NCBI RefSeq assembly: GCF_001043175.1
Contig: NZ_CP011494.1
Coordinates: forward strand, 1,054,001-1,118,000
Reading direction: 5' to 3'
Length of the DNA stretch: 64,000 bases
Source: Marinobacter psychrophilus
GTDB taxonomy: Bacteria > Pseudomonadota > Gammaproteobacteria > Pseudomonadales > Oleiphilaceae
Shown: piece by piece, positions 8,936 to 18,302 of the stretch
Layout: every line of letters starts with the position of its first letter
Numbering within the stretch: the stretch's first letter is position 1
The notes under the pieces: generated by a model
What the model was told of the DNA's origin: nothing
What the model saw: only the letters and a program-made list of their open reading frames with translations
Databases searched by the model: none
Translations under genes and position numbers: made by a program

Positions 8936-11137
8936 CTAACCTGCTTTGCTTCGAAGAGATCCCACCACAGCGTTCAGTGCGCGGTCAATCAGCGCTCCTT
9001 GTTCCAGCAGCGTTAGCCGGCCCCGGCACATTTCTTGGGCAAGCTCGGTACGTGTTTTTTCAATCACTTTCAGGCCCATGCGGTTAACGAATACAAAGCA
9101 GTCGGCTTCTTCAATAATAGCCGATAGTTTGCAACGGAAGCTGGCGCCGTTTACCAGGCTGAACTCTACCCAGCTACCGGTTTCAATCTGGTCAATCTGA
9201 TCCATATATTCAGAAATGGCGTTGTCTTGCAGTTCTTCGCCGATGTCCGCTTTTTCAGAATCTGGCGCCACTACTAAAGGTTCTGTGCGAGTTTCTAGAG
9301 CGGCGTTGGTGCGGAAAGCGTCGGCCAGTTCATGTTTAAGCTGCGCCATCATTTCGTCGAGTTTGGACGAATTGAACGATACTTCCTCAAGCCCGGCGCG
9401 CAGGGTTTTCAGCAATCCCGGCACCACACGAACCCATTGGTCGCGCTCGGCATCTTCGTGATGGGGATGCAGGCACCAAATAAGGTCGTCCAGCACTTTT
9501 ACCGACTCGTTCCAGCGGTGCTCCATCTCGTCCCTGAGGTAGGTGAGGAACATAACCCGGCTCCAACCATTAACAACGATGGTGTGAATGGTTTGCGGCA
9601 GCTTGTAACGGGCCAGCTTCTCTTTTAATATCGCGTCCACGGTTTGCTGCGCTTTCTGGGATTTTATGCGGCCACGCTCAGATTCGCGGGTGCGCTGTTC
9701 CACCAGAGTTGAACGTTTGTTTTCGCGCTCCAGAAAAGCGTCGAATTCGTCATTCAAGGCAACAAATAAAGACACGTCGCCGTCAAACTCTTCAAGAATG
9801 CGCTGTACGATGGCGTGAATCTGGTTATACAGTTTGTCTCGCGACTTTTCGTCGCTGTTGCTCCAGCCAATGCCGGCGCGGGCAAGGTTGTTGAGCAGGC
9901 GACGGGCGGGATGTCCACCATGACTGAAGAAGGTTTTATCGCGCATCACCACTTTTAGTATAGGTATTTGCAAGCGGCTGACCAGCACCTGAATGGGTGC
10001 TGACAAGTTATCGTCGTCGAGAATAAAATCGAACAGCATCGACACCAAATTAATGAGGTCTTCATCGGCCTCGGATATAGCGGCTTTGAGTCCGTCTTTG
10101 TGCTTTGTTTGCGCTAGAAGTTGGTGCATCAAATTTAGTAAATCTATGGTTAACGGCTCGCCTTGGCTCAGGTCTTCATCGAAGCCTGTGTAGCTAGCGG
10201 TGTCAAATGCGTTCTGTGTTGGTAAAGCGTTAAGAAGTTCGCCAAGCTCACCAGCAGACAGCGGGTGTACCGGGCGGCTACCGGAATGCCGCTGCGGCAT
10301 ATCGGCGTTGCTACGTTGGTGCGAAAGCATACTGCGTATTTGTTCGAATACTGCGCTTTCGCTTGCGGCATCCACCTGCGAAGTGCCCATTGAATCCGAG
10401 CTGTCGGTCGGTTTGCCGCCGCTGTCCTGATTTTTTGAGCTATCTTTAACTTGATGGCGGAAGTGAGGTACAACCCCGGCTTTCACCAAAATGCGGTTGG
10501 CTTCGTCTAATAACATACCAAGATTCGACATAACGAAGCGGTCAAACTGCTTTAGCAGAATCAGGCGCTCACGAATCTGGATTTCCATGGGCTGTATGGC
10601 GTGTATAAACGCCTTGCCTAAATGCTCTGGTGCCAAAGGATTAACGGTAACGCCGTCTGCTGCTTTGTACACATGGCTGAATCGCGCGTCCAGCTGAATT
10701 AACTGACCTTGAAAGTGCGCTTTGGCTTTTGCAGCCATGGCATTCAATGCAACCTGTTCTTCCAGGTCATCATTACTTACAAGCGCGAGGCTGTCTGGGT
10801 CTATCGCCTGGGGCCCGTTATCAGGACCGCTTTGGCTGGGGGGCAACACAAAAAATGAACTAATAGTCTCGTTAAACTGGCGCTCAACACCTTTGCGCTT
10901 GATGCGAATTTCCCGCATGGCTTCAAAGTAGCGGTTTTGTTCGTTATTGTTGCGGCAATTGTTGGCGAGTTCAAACAGCGAATCATCGACCGCGTCCAGT
11001 GCGCCCTGTAACAGGTCTCCCAAGCCGGCAACAACGGTTTCCAGAACGCATACCACTTCGGGTGGAACAGGCGCGGCTTCTCCGTTAGCGACCTTCTGGC
11101 GCTGGTGGATATGATGAATGCCGGGCTGTTCGTTCAT
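8936..11137 (-). CDS. DUF1631 family protein
   Basis: A 733-residue soluble protein of the DUF1631 family, found in Pseudomonas and relatives; no biochemical role is established that I know of. The N-terminal part shows the family's ENRYFEAMREIRIKRKG segment; the middle (about residues 220-330) is low-complexity, polar and Ser/Gln-rich and probably a flexible linker; the rest is largely helical and charged. The last ~70 residues (SWVEFSLVNGASFRCKLSAI and following) look like a small beta domain resembling PilZ, which in other proteins binds cyclic di-GMP; this resemblance is by eye and weak. The ATG at 11137 is chosen over an upstream GTG because AGGAG sits 7 bases before it. No partner genes are adjacent in the same direction. 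Confidence 0.75.
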   Translation of the reverse strand: MNEQPGIHHIHQRQKVANGEAAPVPPEVVCVLETVVAGLGDLLQGALDAVDDSLFELANNCRNNNEQNRYFEAMREIRIKRKGVERQFNETISSFFVLPPSQSGPDNGPQAIDPDSLALVSNDDLEEQVALNAMAAKAKAHFQGQLIQLDARFSHVYKAADGVTVNPLAPEHLGKAFIHAIQPMEIQIRERLILLKQFDRFVMSNLGMLLDEANRILVKAGVVPHFRHQVKDSSKNQDSGGKPTDSSDSMGTSQVDAASESAVFEQIRSMLSHQRSNADMPQRHSGSRPVHPLSAGELGELLNALPTQNAFDTASYTGFDEDLSQGEPLTIDLLNLMHQLLAQTKHKDGLKAAISEADEDLINLVSMLFDFILDDDNLSAPIQVLVSRLQIPILKVVMRDKTFFSHGGHPARRLLNNLARAGIGWSNSDEKSRDKLYNQIHAIVQRILEEFDGDVSLFVALNDEFDAFLERENKRSTLVEQRTRESERGRIKSQKAQQTVDAILKEKLARYKLPQTIHTIVVNGWSRVMFLTYLRDEMEHRWNESVKVLDDLIWCLHPHHEDAERDQWVRVVPGLLKTLRAGLEEVSFNSSKLDEMMAQLKHELADAFRTNAALETRTEPLVVAPDSEKADIGEELQDNAISEYMDQIDQIETGSWVEFSLVNGASFRCKLSAIIEEADCFVFVNRMGLKVIEKTRTELAQEMCRGRLTLLEQGALIDRALNAVVGSLRSKAG

Positions 11138-11316
11138 GGCAGGCTCCTGTCTGTCTCGCGCCACCTAAGCCTTTGTATAGGGTGCTATAACAATTAGAAT
11201 TATAATTATGTGTTAAAAATAACCCATGTTGAACTCTTTTTATACGTTTGCTTTTTAGTTTTCACGACGAACTCACAAAATTAGGCACTATACGGTCACA
11301 AATGCTGGCGTGATAT

Positions 11317-12597
11317 TCAGCGGCCAAGCCCGCGTTTCTTGCGTTTTTTTGGATGCACAATGGCCGCTTTTACAACGTTATCTTTAATCTGTAGTACTTC
11401 AACTCGATGCCCGCCAACTCTCAGGCACACGTTGCTGTCGGGAATGTTCTCCAGAGTTTCGGTAATTAACCCGTTTAGAGTTTTAGGGCCATCTATTGGC
11501 AATTTCCAAGACAAACTTTTGTTAATTACCCGCAGCGAAGCTGTGCCGTCAATAATATAGGTGCCATTATCTTGGGGAATAATATCTGGGCTGGTGGATG
11601 CATAATCGGTGGTGAATTCGCCCACAATTTCTTCAAGAATGTCTTCCAGCGTGGCCAAGCCCAGCACTTCTCCGTATTCGTCTACGACAATGCCAAAGCG
11701 GCGACGGCCTTTCTGAAAATTAATCAGCTGGGTGTTCAATGGTGTGCTTTCCGGAACAAAGTAAGGCTCGGTACACAGCTGTGCAATCATATCTTTGTTC
11801 AAGTCGTCTTTTTGCAGCAATTTGGTGGTATTACGCAAATGCAGAATGCCTTGAATGTCATTTATATCGCCTTTGTAAACCGGTAAGCGGGTGTGCTGGC
11901 TGTTGCGTAACAAGCGCAGGATGCTGTCCAGGTCGTCATCCAGGTCAATCCCGACGACTTCGTTGCGGGGCACCATAATGTCCGTCACGGTCACTTTTTC
12001 CAGGTCCAGTATGCTCACCAGCATATCTTTGTGCTTGGCTGGAATCAGCGCGCCGGCTTCGTTCACCAGAGTGCGCAGCTCCTCGCGGCTGAGGTGGTCG
12101 TTGGCAATGTCTTCCGGCGATACCCGCAGCAGCTTCAAAATGCCGCCGGTAAACAGGTTCACTGCCCATACCACCGGGTAGAGTATTTTTAGCAGCGGAG
12201 CTAGAACATAACTGGCAGGAAAGGCGATTTTTTCCGGAAACAGTGCGGCCAACGTTTTAGGCGTCACCTCCGCAAAAATCAGGATGACAATGGTGAGTAG
12301 CACGGTGGCTATGGCAATACCGGCGTCGCCCCAGATGCGTATGGCGATGACGGTGGCAATGGCCGAGGCAAAGATGTTGACGAAGTTGTTGCCAATCAAG
12401 ATAACGCCGATCAGTTGATCGGTTCGCTGCAGAAGCCTGTGGGCGCGCTTGGCACCTTTGTGACCGGTTTGCGCCATGTGCTTCAGGCGATACCGGTTCA
12501 GCGACATCATTCCGGTTTCGGAGCTGGAAAAGAAGGCCGATAGTAAAATCAGTCCGGCTAGCGTAATAAACAGCGCGGTCAGCGATGTTTCGTTCAA
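11317..12597 (-). CDS. CNNM/CBS-domain membrane protein, YfjD/CorB-like
   Basis: A 426-residue inner-membrane protein of the DUF21 (CNNM) family. The first ~190 residues hold four hydrophobic segments, including SSSETGMMSLNRYRLKHMA and FAEVTPKTLAALFPEK, which match E. coli YfjD closely. A pair of CBS domains follows (about 205-330; VTDIMVPRNEVVGID, VVDEYGEVLGLATLEDILEE), then a CorC_HlyC domain and a basic tail (PKKRKKRGLGR). Such proteins are linked to magnesium or cobalt efflux. The start is a TTG at 12597: AAGGA lies 8 bases before it and the N-terminus then lines up with YfjD. It lies next to ypjD, as in E. coli, and both run opposite to ffh. Confidence 0.88.
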   Translation of the reverse strand: MNETSLTALFITLAGLILLSAFFSSSETGMMSLNRYRLKHMAQTGHKGAKRAHRLLQRTDQLIGVILIGNNFVNIFASAIATVIAIRIWGDAGIAIATVLLTIVILIFAEVTPKTLAALFPEKIAFPASYVLAPLLKILYPVVWAVNLFTGGILKLLRVSPEDIANDHLSREELRTLVNEAGALIPAKHKDMLVSILDLEKVTVTDIMVPRNEVVGIDLDDDLDSILRLLRNSQHTRLPVYKGDINDIQGILHLRNTTKLLQKDDLNKDMIAQLCTEPYFVPESTPLNTQLINFQKGRRRFGIVVDEYGEVLGLATLEDILEEIVGEFTTDYASTSPDIIPQDNGTYIIDGTASLRVINKSLSWKLPIDGPKTLNGLITETLENIPDSNVCLRVGGHRVEVLQIKDNVVKAAIVHPKKRKKRGLGR

Positions 12598-12693
12598 GCG
12601 AGGAGTCCTTGTATTTGTCGAGAGCGTGGAAAGCGCAGAAAGTAAAGCGGCATAGCCAGCTTTGGCGGTGAGCGCATTATCGTACCAGTTACC

Positions 12694-13503
12694 CTATCTA
12701 AGGCCGTGATGGAAAATCAGTTCCAGCACCAGCTTGCTGCCATAGAACGCTACCATTAATAGCGCGCAGCCTGCCAGTGTCCAGCGGCTAGCGGTTACTC
12801 CGCGCCAGCCTTTGGTGTGGCGGCCAATCAGCAAAGCCACAAACACCAGAAGCGAGAGTACCGAAAACAGAGTTTTGTGGGCAATGTCCTGGGCGAACAG
12901 GTCTTCCACAAAAAGAGCGCCGGTAACAATGGCTAGAATCAGTAGCACAACACCGGCCCACACCAGTTCGAACAGCACCGACTCCATGGTTTGCAGGGGG
13001 GGCAGGTTGCGCAACAGGCGGCTGTTGTAGTTGCTTTTAAGTTGGCGGTTCTGGACGGACAACAGCACAGCTTGAATGGCTGCCAGGCTGAACAGACTGT
13101 AAGCGGTTACTGACAGAGCGATGTGGGTAAGCATGCCGTAGCTGTGGTCTGGCACCAGCCGCGCCGGAGTGGGCGCTGTCAGCGCAACAATAATCGTCAA
13201 GCCGGCTAAAGGGTATACGCCCAATAGAAGGTTTTGCAGGGGTTTGGTAAGATTCAGGCCCAATAACAAAAATGTGATCAGCCAGGAGATAATCAGCGAG
13301 CTGCGCACAATACTGAAATCGAAGCCGCCATCATGATGCACAATCTGAGTGATTAGCAGTGCGTGGCCCACCAAAGCGAGCATGCCCACCAAAGTGGTCA
13401 TTGCCAAGCTGCTTTGTACCCGGCCGCGGAAATGAAGAGCCTGCAGGGCCGTGCCAATGCTGTATAACAGAAGTGAGATAACCGCGAGAATCAGCGTTCC
13501 CAT
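12694..13503 (-). CDS. ypjD: Inner-membrane protein YpjD, cytochrome c assembly (CcsA) family
   Basis: A 269-residue polytopic membrane protein with eight or so hydrophobic helices. It belongs to the cytochrome c assembly/CcsA family (the DHSYGMLTHIALSVTAYSLF segment and the late HKTLFSVLSLLVF helix are typical), but it lacks the tryptophan-rich haem-handling WWD motif of CcmC/CcmF. Its place directly upstream of, and divergent from, ffh is the same as in E. coli and Pseudomonas. Function is unproven; a link to haem or to membrane-protein handling is only suggested by family and position. Confidence 0.85.
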   Translation of the reverse strand: MGTLILAVISLLLYSIGTALQALHFRGRVQSSLAMTTLVGMLALVGHALLITQIVHHDGGFDFSIVRSSLIISWLITFLLLGLNLTKPLQNLLLGVYPLAGLTIIVALTAPTPARLVPDHSYGMLTHIALSVTAYSLFSLAAIQAVLLSVQNRQLKSNYNSRLLRNLPPLQTMESVLFELVWAGVVLLILAIVTGALFVEDLFAQDIAHKTLFSVLSLLVFVALLIGRHTKGWRGVTASRWTLAGCALLMVAFYGSKLVLELIFHHGLR

Positions 13504-13608
13504 AAAGTGTTAATCCTGAGCTGCCCTATATGCCACTGTTCAGGCTGAGGTTTACGGCGCATTAAAGGTGATTTCACTGAGCTGGTCGTTTCGGGAAGAT
13601 AGTTTGGT

Positions 13609-13655
13609 TATAATGTGCCAATTATGCAACCGGAATCAACAGGCCCCGGGGCCTG
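13609..13655 (+). promoter_or_regulatory. Candidate -10 box and GC palindrome upstream of ffh
   Basis: A consensus TATAAT at 13609-13614 is followed by a perfect 16-bp palindrome CAGGCCCCGGGGCCTG at 13640-13655, about 40 bases before the ffh ATG. No good -35 box was found. The palindrome would lie in the 5' leader and could fold into a hairpin; it has no T run, so it is not a simple terminator. Confidence 0.4.
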
Positions 13656-13695
13656 ATTATTCCTGAATACTCTTATCCGGGTACGGAAGAACCGC

Positions 13696-15081
13696 ATGTT
13701 TGAAAATCTACAGGACCGACTCTCCGGCAGTTTGCGCAAAATCACGGGTCAGGCGCGGCTTACCGAAGACAATATCAAAGATACGCTGCGTGAAGTTCGA
13801 ATGGCGCTGCTTGAAGCCGACGTTGCTTTACCAGTGGTTAAGGACTTCGTAGAGAGTGTCCGCCAGCGTGCCGTTGGCCAGGAGGTTCAGCGTAGCCTGA
13901 CACCCGGCCAAGTATTTACAAAAGTGGTGCAGCAGGAGCTGGAGCGAGTGATGGGCGAGGCCAACACCGGCCTGAACCTGTCGGTGACCCCGCCTGCAGT
14001 CATCATGATGGCGGGCCTGCAGGGTGCTGGTAAAACCACCACCGTTGCCAAGCTTGCGCGATTCCTGAAAGAGCGCCAGAAGAAAAGCGTGATGGTGGTC
14101 AGTGCCGACATCTATCGCCCGGCCGCGATCAAACAGCTGGAAACCCTGGCGAACGAGGTAGGCGTAGAGTTCTTCCCCAGCTCCGCCGATCAAGATCCGG
14201 TAGCCATTGCTGAAGGCGCCATCAGCGCAGCGCGTAAAAAACACATTGATGTGGTGATACTGGATACCGCCGGTCGTCTTGCCATTGATGAAATGATGAT
14301 GGGCGAAATCAGCCGCCTGCACGCCGCGGTAAAACCGATAGAAACCCTGTTCGTGGTCGACGCCATGACCGGGCAAGACGCCGCCAACACCGCCAAGGCT
14401 TTTAATGAAGCCCTGCCGCTGACCGGCGTGGTTCTCACCAAAACCGACGGCGATGCCCGCGGTGGTGCGGCCCTGTCGGTACGCCACATTACCGGCAAAC
14501 CAATCAAGTTCCTGGGTGTGGGTGAAAAATCTGACGCTTTAGAGCCGTTCCATCCAGATCGCGTGGCGTCACGCATTCTGGGTATGGGCGATGTGCTCTC
14601 CCTCATAGAGGAAGCCGAGCGTAAGCTGGATCAGAGCAAAGCCGAGAAACTCACCAAAAAGATCAAGAAAGGCAAAAGTTTTGATCTTGAAGACTTCCGC
14701 GACCAGCTCCAGCAAATGAAAAGCATGGGCGGCATTGGAGGCTTGATGGACAAGCTGCCGGGCATGGGCCAGCTGGCCAAAGTAGCCCAAGAGCAGGTGA
14801 ACGATAAGTCTATGGGGCAAATGGAAGCGATCATCTGTTCCATGACGCCCAAAGAGCGTCGTTACCCGGACACCGTTAATAACTCCCGCAAGCGCCGTAT
14901 TGCCAACGGTTCCGGTTCGCAGATTCAAGATGTGAACCGGCTGCTGAAGCAGCACAAGCAAATGCAGAAGATGATGAAAAAATTCAGTAAGAAAGGCGGA
15001 ATGGCCAACATGATGCGCGGTTTGGGTGGTATGATGCCGCCCGGCGGTGGAGGCGGTCAGCCTCCGTTTGGTCGTATGTAA
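13696..15081 (+). CDS. ffh: Signal recognition particle GTPase Ffh
   Basis: A 461-residue protein that, with 4.5S RNA, binds signal sequences as they leave the ribosome and delivers the ribosome to FtsY at the membrane. The N domain (residues 1-90) is followed by the G domain with P-loop GLQGAGKTTTVAKLA, DTAGRLAIDEM, TKTDGDARGG and the closing GVGEKSDALEPF. The M domain (about 300-430) is methionine-rich and holds the RNA-binding helix with SKRR-like NNSRKRRIANGSG. The C-terminal tail is Gly/Met/Pro-rich (GGMMPPGGGGG), normal for the family. It leads a run ffh-rpsP-rimM-trmD-rplS, but a hairpin terminator separates it from rpsP. Confidence 0.97.
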   Translation: MFENLQDRLSGSLRKITGQARLTEDNIKDTLREVRMALLEADVALPVVKDFVESVRQRAVGQEVQRSLTPGQVFTKVVQQELERVMGEANTGLNLSVTPPAVIMMAGLQGAGKTTTVAKLARFLKERQKKSVMVVSADIYRPAAIKQLETLANEVGVEFFPSSADQDPVAIAEGAISAARKKHIDVVILDTAGRLAIDEMMMGEISRLHAAVKPIETLFVVDAMTGQDAANTAKAFNEALPLTGVVLTKTDGDARGGAALSVRHITGKPIKFLGVGEKSDALEPFHPDRVASRILGMGDVLSLIEEAERKLDQSKAEKLTKKIKKGKSFDLEDFRDQLQQMKSMGGIGGLMDKLPGMGQLAKVAQEQVNDKSMGQMEAIICSMTPKERRYPDTVNNSRKRRIANGSGSQIQDVNRLLKQHKQMQKMMKKFSKKGGMANMMRGLGGMMPPGGGGGQPPFGRM

Positions 15082-15094
15082 AATGCCTTACGCC

Positions 15095-15130
15095 GAAAAC
15101 AGTGAAACAACCGGTTTCGCTGTTTTCTTT
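15095..15130 (+). terminator. Terminator after ffh
   Basis: GAAAACAGTGAAAC-AACCG-GTTTCGCTGTTTTC followed by TTT: a near-perfect 14-bp stem. It separates ffh from the rpsP operon. Confidence 0.75.
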
Positions 15131-15243
15131 GGCGCTCTTTTAGCATAGAATAGCGCCCCTTTCGAGTATGGGTCTTCATATCAGCCGCTCCTGGCTGCAT
15201 TGAATCGTACAAAGTTCGTACAACAGAACAGGATATTGGTTAA

Positions 15244-15483
15244 ATGGTAAAAATCCGTTTGGCTCGCGGCGGCTCTAAAAAGCGCCCGTTCTACCATCTG
15301 ACAGTGACCGACAGCCGCAAAGCACGCGACAGTCGTTTTATTGAACGCGTCGGCTTCTTCAACCCGATTGCCCGTGGACAAGAAGAGCGTCTGCGCGTAG
15401 ATCGTGAGCGCGTTGCGCACTGGATCGGCCAAGGCGCACAGCCTAGCGATCGTGTTGCCCAACTGCTGAAAACCGCGGATTAA
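15244..15483 (+). CDS. rpsP: Ribosomal protein bS16
   Basis: A 79-residue small-subunit ribosomal protein (usual length about 80-85). The sequence [19 protein letters not shown] is the standard start and [14 protein letters not shown] the standard middle. First gene of the rpsP-rimM-trmD-rplS operon, which couples ribosome assembly and tRNA modification in most gammaproteobacteria. Confidence 0.97.
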   Translation: MVKIRLARGGSKKRPFYHLTVTDSRKARDSRFIERVGFFNPIARGQEERLRVDRERVAHWIGQGAQPSDRVAQLLKTAD

Positions 15484-15533
15484 TCTATCAGAGAAATCTG
15501 AAGGTTAGCCTGACACACACCGGGGTGACACAC

Positions 15534-16061
15534 ATGGCAGAATCCTCGCAGGAAACTGTTATCGGCCGTATTACCGCGGTGTTTGGGATCAAGGGTTGGC
15601 TTAAAGTCTACTCTTTCACCGATCCCAGAGACGGAGTACTGAACTACCGCAACTGGACACTGGTTCAGGACGGCAAGCGTATTCCTGCCAAGCTTGAAGA
15701 GGGTCGCCGCCAAGGGCAGGGGATCGTCATCAGGCTGAAAGGTGTTGATGATCGTGATGTTGCCCAGCGTTACTGCGGGGCTGACATTCTTGTGCCAACC
15801 GAACAGTTAGCAGAGTTGCCTAAGGGCGATTATTACTGGTATCAGTTGGAAGGCCTCGAAGTATTCACGGTTGAAGATGAATGCCTGGGAATAATGCACC
15901 ATATGCTGGAAACCGGCGCCAACGACGTATTGGTAGTGCAGGCAAGCCCTGCTTCTATTGATCAGCGCGAACGGCTAATTCCTTACTTGCCTGACGAAAT
16001 CGTTATGCAGGTTGATTTAGTCAACAAGCGCATGGTGGTTGACTGGGATCCGGATTTTTAG
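15534..16061 (+). CDS. rimM: 16S rRNA processing protein RimM
   Basis: A 175-residue ribosome assembly factor that binds S19 and helps the head of the 30S subunit mature. The N-terminal beta-barrel starts with [20 protein letters not shown] and the PRC-barrel follows from about residue 97 ([13 protein letters not shown]), ending with the typical [15 protein letters not shown] and VDWDPDF. The ATG at 15534 is chosen over the in-frame GTG at 15525 because the purine-rich CGGGG lies at the proper distance. The stop codon is one base from the trmD start. Confidence 0.95.
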   Translation: MAESSQETVIGRITAVFGIKGWLKVYSFTDPRDGVLNYRNWTLVQDGKRIPAKLEEGRRQGQGIVIRLKGVDDRDVAQRYCGADILVPTEQLAELPKGDYYWYQLEGLEVFTVEDECLGIMHHMLETGANDVLVVQASPASIDQRERLIPYLPDEIVMQVDLVNKRMVVDWDPDF

Positions 16062-16062
16062 G

Positions 16063-16821
16063 GTGTGGATTGGCGCTGTCAGTCTGTTCCCGGAAATGTT
16101 TGCAGCGGTCACAGATTATGGGATCACCAGCAGGGCCGTACGTGACGGGTTAATAACCTTTCACAGCTGGAACCCGCGGGATTTTACCCATGATCGTCAT
16201 CGCACGGTAGACGACCGCCCCTACGGTGGCGGCCCCGGTATGCTGATGAAAATTCAGCCGCTACGGGATGCTATTCACGCTGCACGGCAAGCGGCTCCGG
16301 GCCCGGCCTGTGTGGTATATTTATCGCCTCAGGGTGAAACCCTGAATCAGTCGGTTGTGGAATCTCTGGCAGCAGAGCAGCGACTAATACTGGTGGCGGG
16401 CCGTTATGAAGGCGTGGATGAACGCCTGATTACGGCAGAAGTAGATCGTGAAGTGTCGCTGGGAGACTTTGTGCTTTCTGGTGGCGAACTGGCAGCCATG
16501 GCTGTGATTGATGCGGTTACGCGCCTCATCCCCGGAGCGCTGGGTCATGCGCAGTCGGCAGAGCAGGATTCGTTCGCCGACGGTTTACTGGATTGTCCGC
16601 ACTATACCCGGCCCGAAGTGTATGAAGGTCAGGCGGTGCCGGACGTTTTGTTGGGCGGTCACCATGATCAGATCCGGCGTTGGCGGCTTAAACAGTCGTT
16701 GAGGCGAACCAGCGAGCGACGCCCCGACCTGCTTGAAAAGCGGGAGTTTTCGGAAGAAGAGCGCAAGCTGCTGGCAGAGATTTTAAACGAACCGTGTGCC
16801 TCTGAATCTTCAGGGCATTAA
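16063..16821 (+). CDS. trmD: tRNA (guanine-37-N1)-methyltransferase
   Basis: A 252-residue SPOUT methyltransferase that makes m1G37 next to the anticodon, using S-adenosylmethionine, and so prevents +1 frameshifts. The trefoil-knot cofactor site is visible as [15 protein letters not shown] and [26 protein letters not shown] and the C-terminal [14 protein letters not shown] are also conserved. The GTG at 16063 gives the standard [13 protein letters not shown] start and sits one base after the rimM stop, which suggests coupled translation; the in-frame ATG at 16039 would overlap rimM and add eight residues that homologues lack. Confidence 0.95.
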   Translation: MWIGAVSLFPEMFAAVTDYGITSRAVRDGLITFHSWNPRDFTHDRHRTVDDRPYGGGPGMLMKIQPLRDAIHAARQAAPGPACVVYLSPQGETLNQSVVESLAAEQRLILVAGRYEGVDERLITAEVDREVSLGDFVLSGGELAAMAVIDAVTRLIPGALGHAQSAEQDSFADGLLDCPHYTRPEVYEGQAVPDVLLGGHHDQIRRWRLKQSLRRTSERRPDLLEKREFSEEERKLLAEILNEPCASESSGH

Positions 16822-16846
16822 AAGATTGGGAATCAGGAGCATAACG

Positions 16847-17203
16847 ATGAGCGGTAAGAACAACATCATCAATCAAATTGAAATAGAACAGATGACTAAG
16901 GACATTCCGCCGTTCGCGCCGGGTGATACCGTGGTCGTTCAGGTTCGCGTAACTGAAGGCACCCGTGAGCGTTTGCAGGCGTTTGAAGGCGTTGTAATCG
17001 GCAAGCGTAACCGTGGCATGAACTCTTCTTTCATTGTACGTAAGATTTCTTACGGCGTGGGCGTAGAACGTACATTCCAGAGTTTCTCCAAGCTGATTGA
17101 AAGCGTAACAGTGAAGCGTCGTGGCGTTGTGCGTCAGGCCAAACTGTACTACCTGCGCGACCTGTCTGGTAAGGCGGCACGTATCAAGGAAAAGCTGGGC
17201 TGA
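16847..17203 (+). CDS. rplS: Ribosomal protein bL19
   Basis: A 118-residue large-subunit protein at the interface between the two subunits. The segments [32 protein letters not shown] and [19 protein letters not shown] are typical. The ATG at 16847 is preceded by CAGGAG. Last gene of the rpsP operon; a strong hairpin follows 26 bases after the stop codon. Confidence 0.97.
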   Translation: MSGKNNIINQIEIEQMTKDIPPFAPGDTVVVQVRVTEGTRERLQAFEGVVIGKRNRGMNSSFIVRKISYGVGVERTFQSFSKLIESVTVKRRGVVRQAKLYYLRDLSGKAARIKEKLG

Positions 17204-17216
17204 TTGGCCTCTCGCC

Positions 17217-18161
17217 ATGCTTAGTGTTAAAAAAGGCAGCCACGGCTGCCTTTTTTGCGTTTCGGCAGAAGACGACGCAATCATCGCACGCTTCTGCGAC
17301 GCCATCTGGCTGGAAGATGGCCTTAGCGAAAAAACCCGCGAAGCCTATCGTAGCGACCTGGGCGGCCTGGCGCAGTGGCTTCAGGGCCAGCCCGGCACAC
17401 CGTTTCTGATAGCCGCCCAGCGTGTTGATTTGTTGGCTTGGCTATCCAGCGGATTGGCAGACGGCGTGAAAGCCTCTACGGCAGCACGACGGTTGTCTGG
17501 CATTCGCCGCTTTTACCGCTATTTGCTCCGCGAAGGTTTGATACAAGAAGACCCAACCCTACGCATAGACAGTCCTAAGCTAACGCGGCCGCTTCCAGAC
17601 ACCCTCACCGAAGAGGAAGTTGACGCGCTGCTGACCGAGCCAAACCCCGAAGTACTTATAGAGCTGCGCGACAAAGCCATGCTGGAAATTCTGTACGGCT
17701 GCGGCTTACGGGTGACCGAATTAACGTCATTGCGGTTGGACCAGGTGAACTTGCGCCAAGGCGTGGTGCGCATTACCGGTAAAGGCGATAAAGATCGCCT
17801 GGTGCCCTTAGGCGAAGAGGCTATAGACTGGCTTCTGCGCTATATAAAAGAGGCGCGGCCGGAATTGCTAAAAGGTCACGCCTGTGACGACCTGTTCCCT
17901 GGTAACCGACCAAAAGCCATGACGCGCCAAACGTTCTGGCATCGCATCAAGCATTACGCTGCGCGCATCGGTATTCAAAAGCACCTGTCGCCGCACACCT
18001 TACGTCACGCCTTCGCAACCCACTTGCTCAATCACGGTGCGGATTTACGGGTGGTGCAAATGCTGCTGGGCCACGCGGATTTATCCACTACCCAGATATA
18101 CACCCACGTGGCGCGTCAGCGCCTGCAGGAACTGCATCGGCAACATCACCCTCGAGGGTGA
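17217..18161 (+). CDS. xerD: Tyrosine recombinase XerD
   Basis: A 314-residue site-specific recombinase that, with XerC and FtsK, resolves chromosome dimers at dif. The N-terminal core-binding domain (from about residue 18) contains RFCDAIWLEDGLSEKTREAY; the catalytic domain has R in GCGLRVTELTSLR, K in TGKGDKDRLVPLG, the H-x-x-R pair in SPHTLRHAFATH, H in LLGHADLSTTQ and the nucleophile Y in IYTHVA. The C-terminus HRQHHPRG is typical of XerD. The start is uncertain: the only ATG/GTG/TTG before the conserved part is the ATG at 17217, and the rplS terminator hairpin (17229-17256) would then be translated as part of the N-terminus, about 15 residues more than E. coli XerD. Followed by dsbC. Confidence 0.9.
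   Translation: MLSVKKGSHGCLFCVSAEDDAIIARFCDAIWLEDGLSEKTREAYRSDLGGLAQWLQGQPGTPFLIAAQRVDLLAWLSSGLADGVKASTAARRLSGIRRFYRYLLREGLIQEDPTLRIDSPKLTRPLPDTLTEEEVDALLTEPNPEVLIELRDKAMLEILYGCGLRVTELTSLRLDQVNLRQGVVRITGKGDKDRLVPLGEEAIDWLLRYIKEARPELLKGHACDDLFPGNRPKAMTRQTFWHRIKHYAARIGIQKHLSPHTLRHAFATHLLNHGADLRVVQMLLGHADLSTTQIYTHVARQRLQELHRQHHPRG
17229..17256 (+). terminator. Terminator after rplS, inside the apparent xerD 5' coding region
   Basis: AAAAAAGGCAGC-CACG-GCTGCCTTTTTT: a 12-bp perfect stem with a U run, a textbook rho-independent terminator 26 bases after the rplS stop codon. It lies downstream of the only good start codon for xerD. Confidence 0.88.
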
Positions 18162-18302
18162 GAGTGTAGGTGAGAGTTCGGGTGAGACAGAAAGCAAGGA
18201 TGAGGATGCTTGTTTTGCTGCTCTTTTACGTCAATTTTTTGCTACCCTAAGTTTGTGTTGAATTAACTCGGTCTGTTTTTTATCCACGTTGCGGACACCC
18301 AT

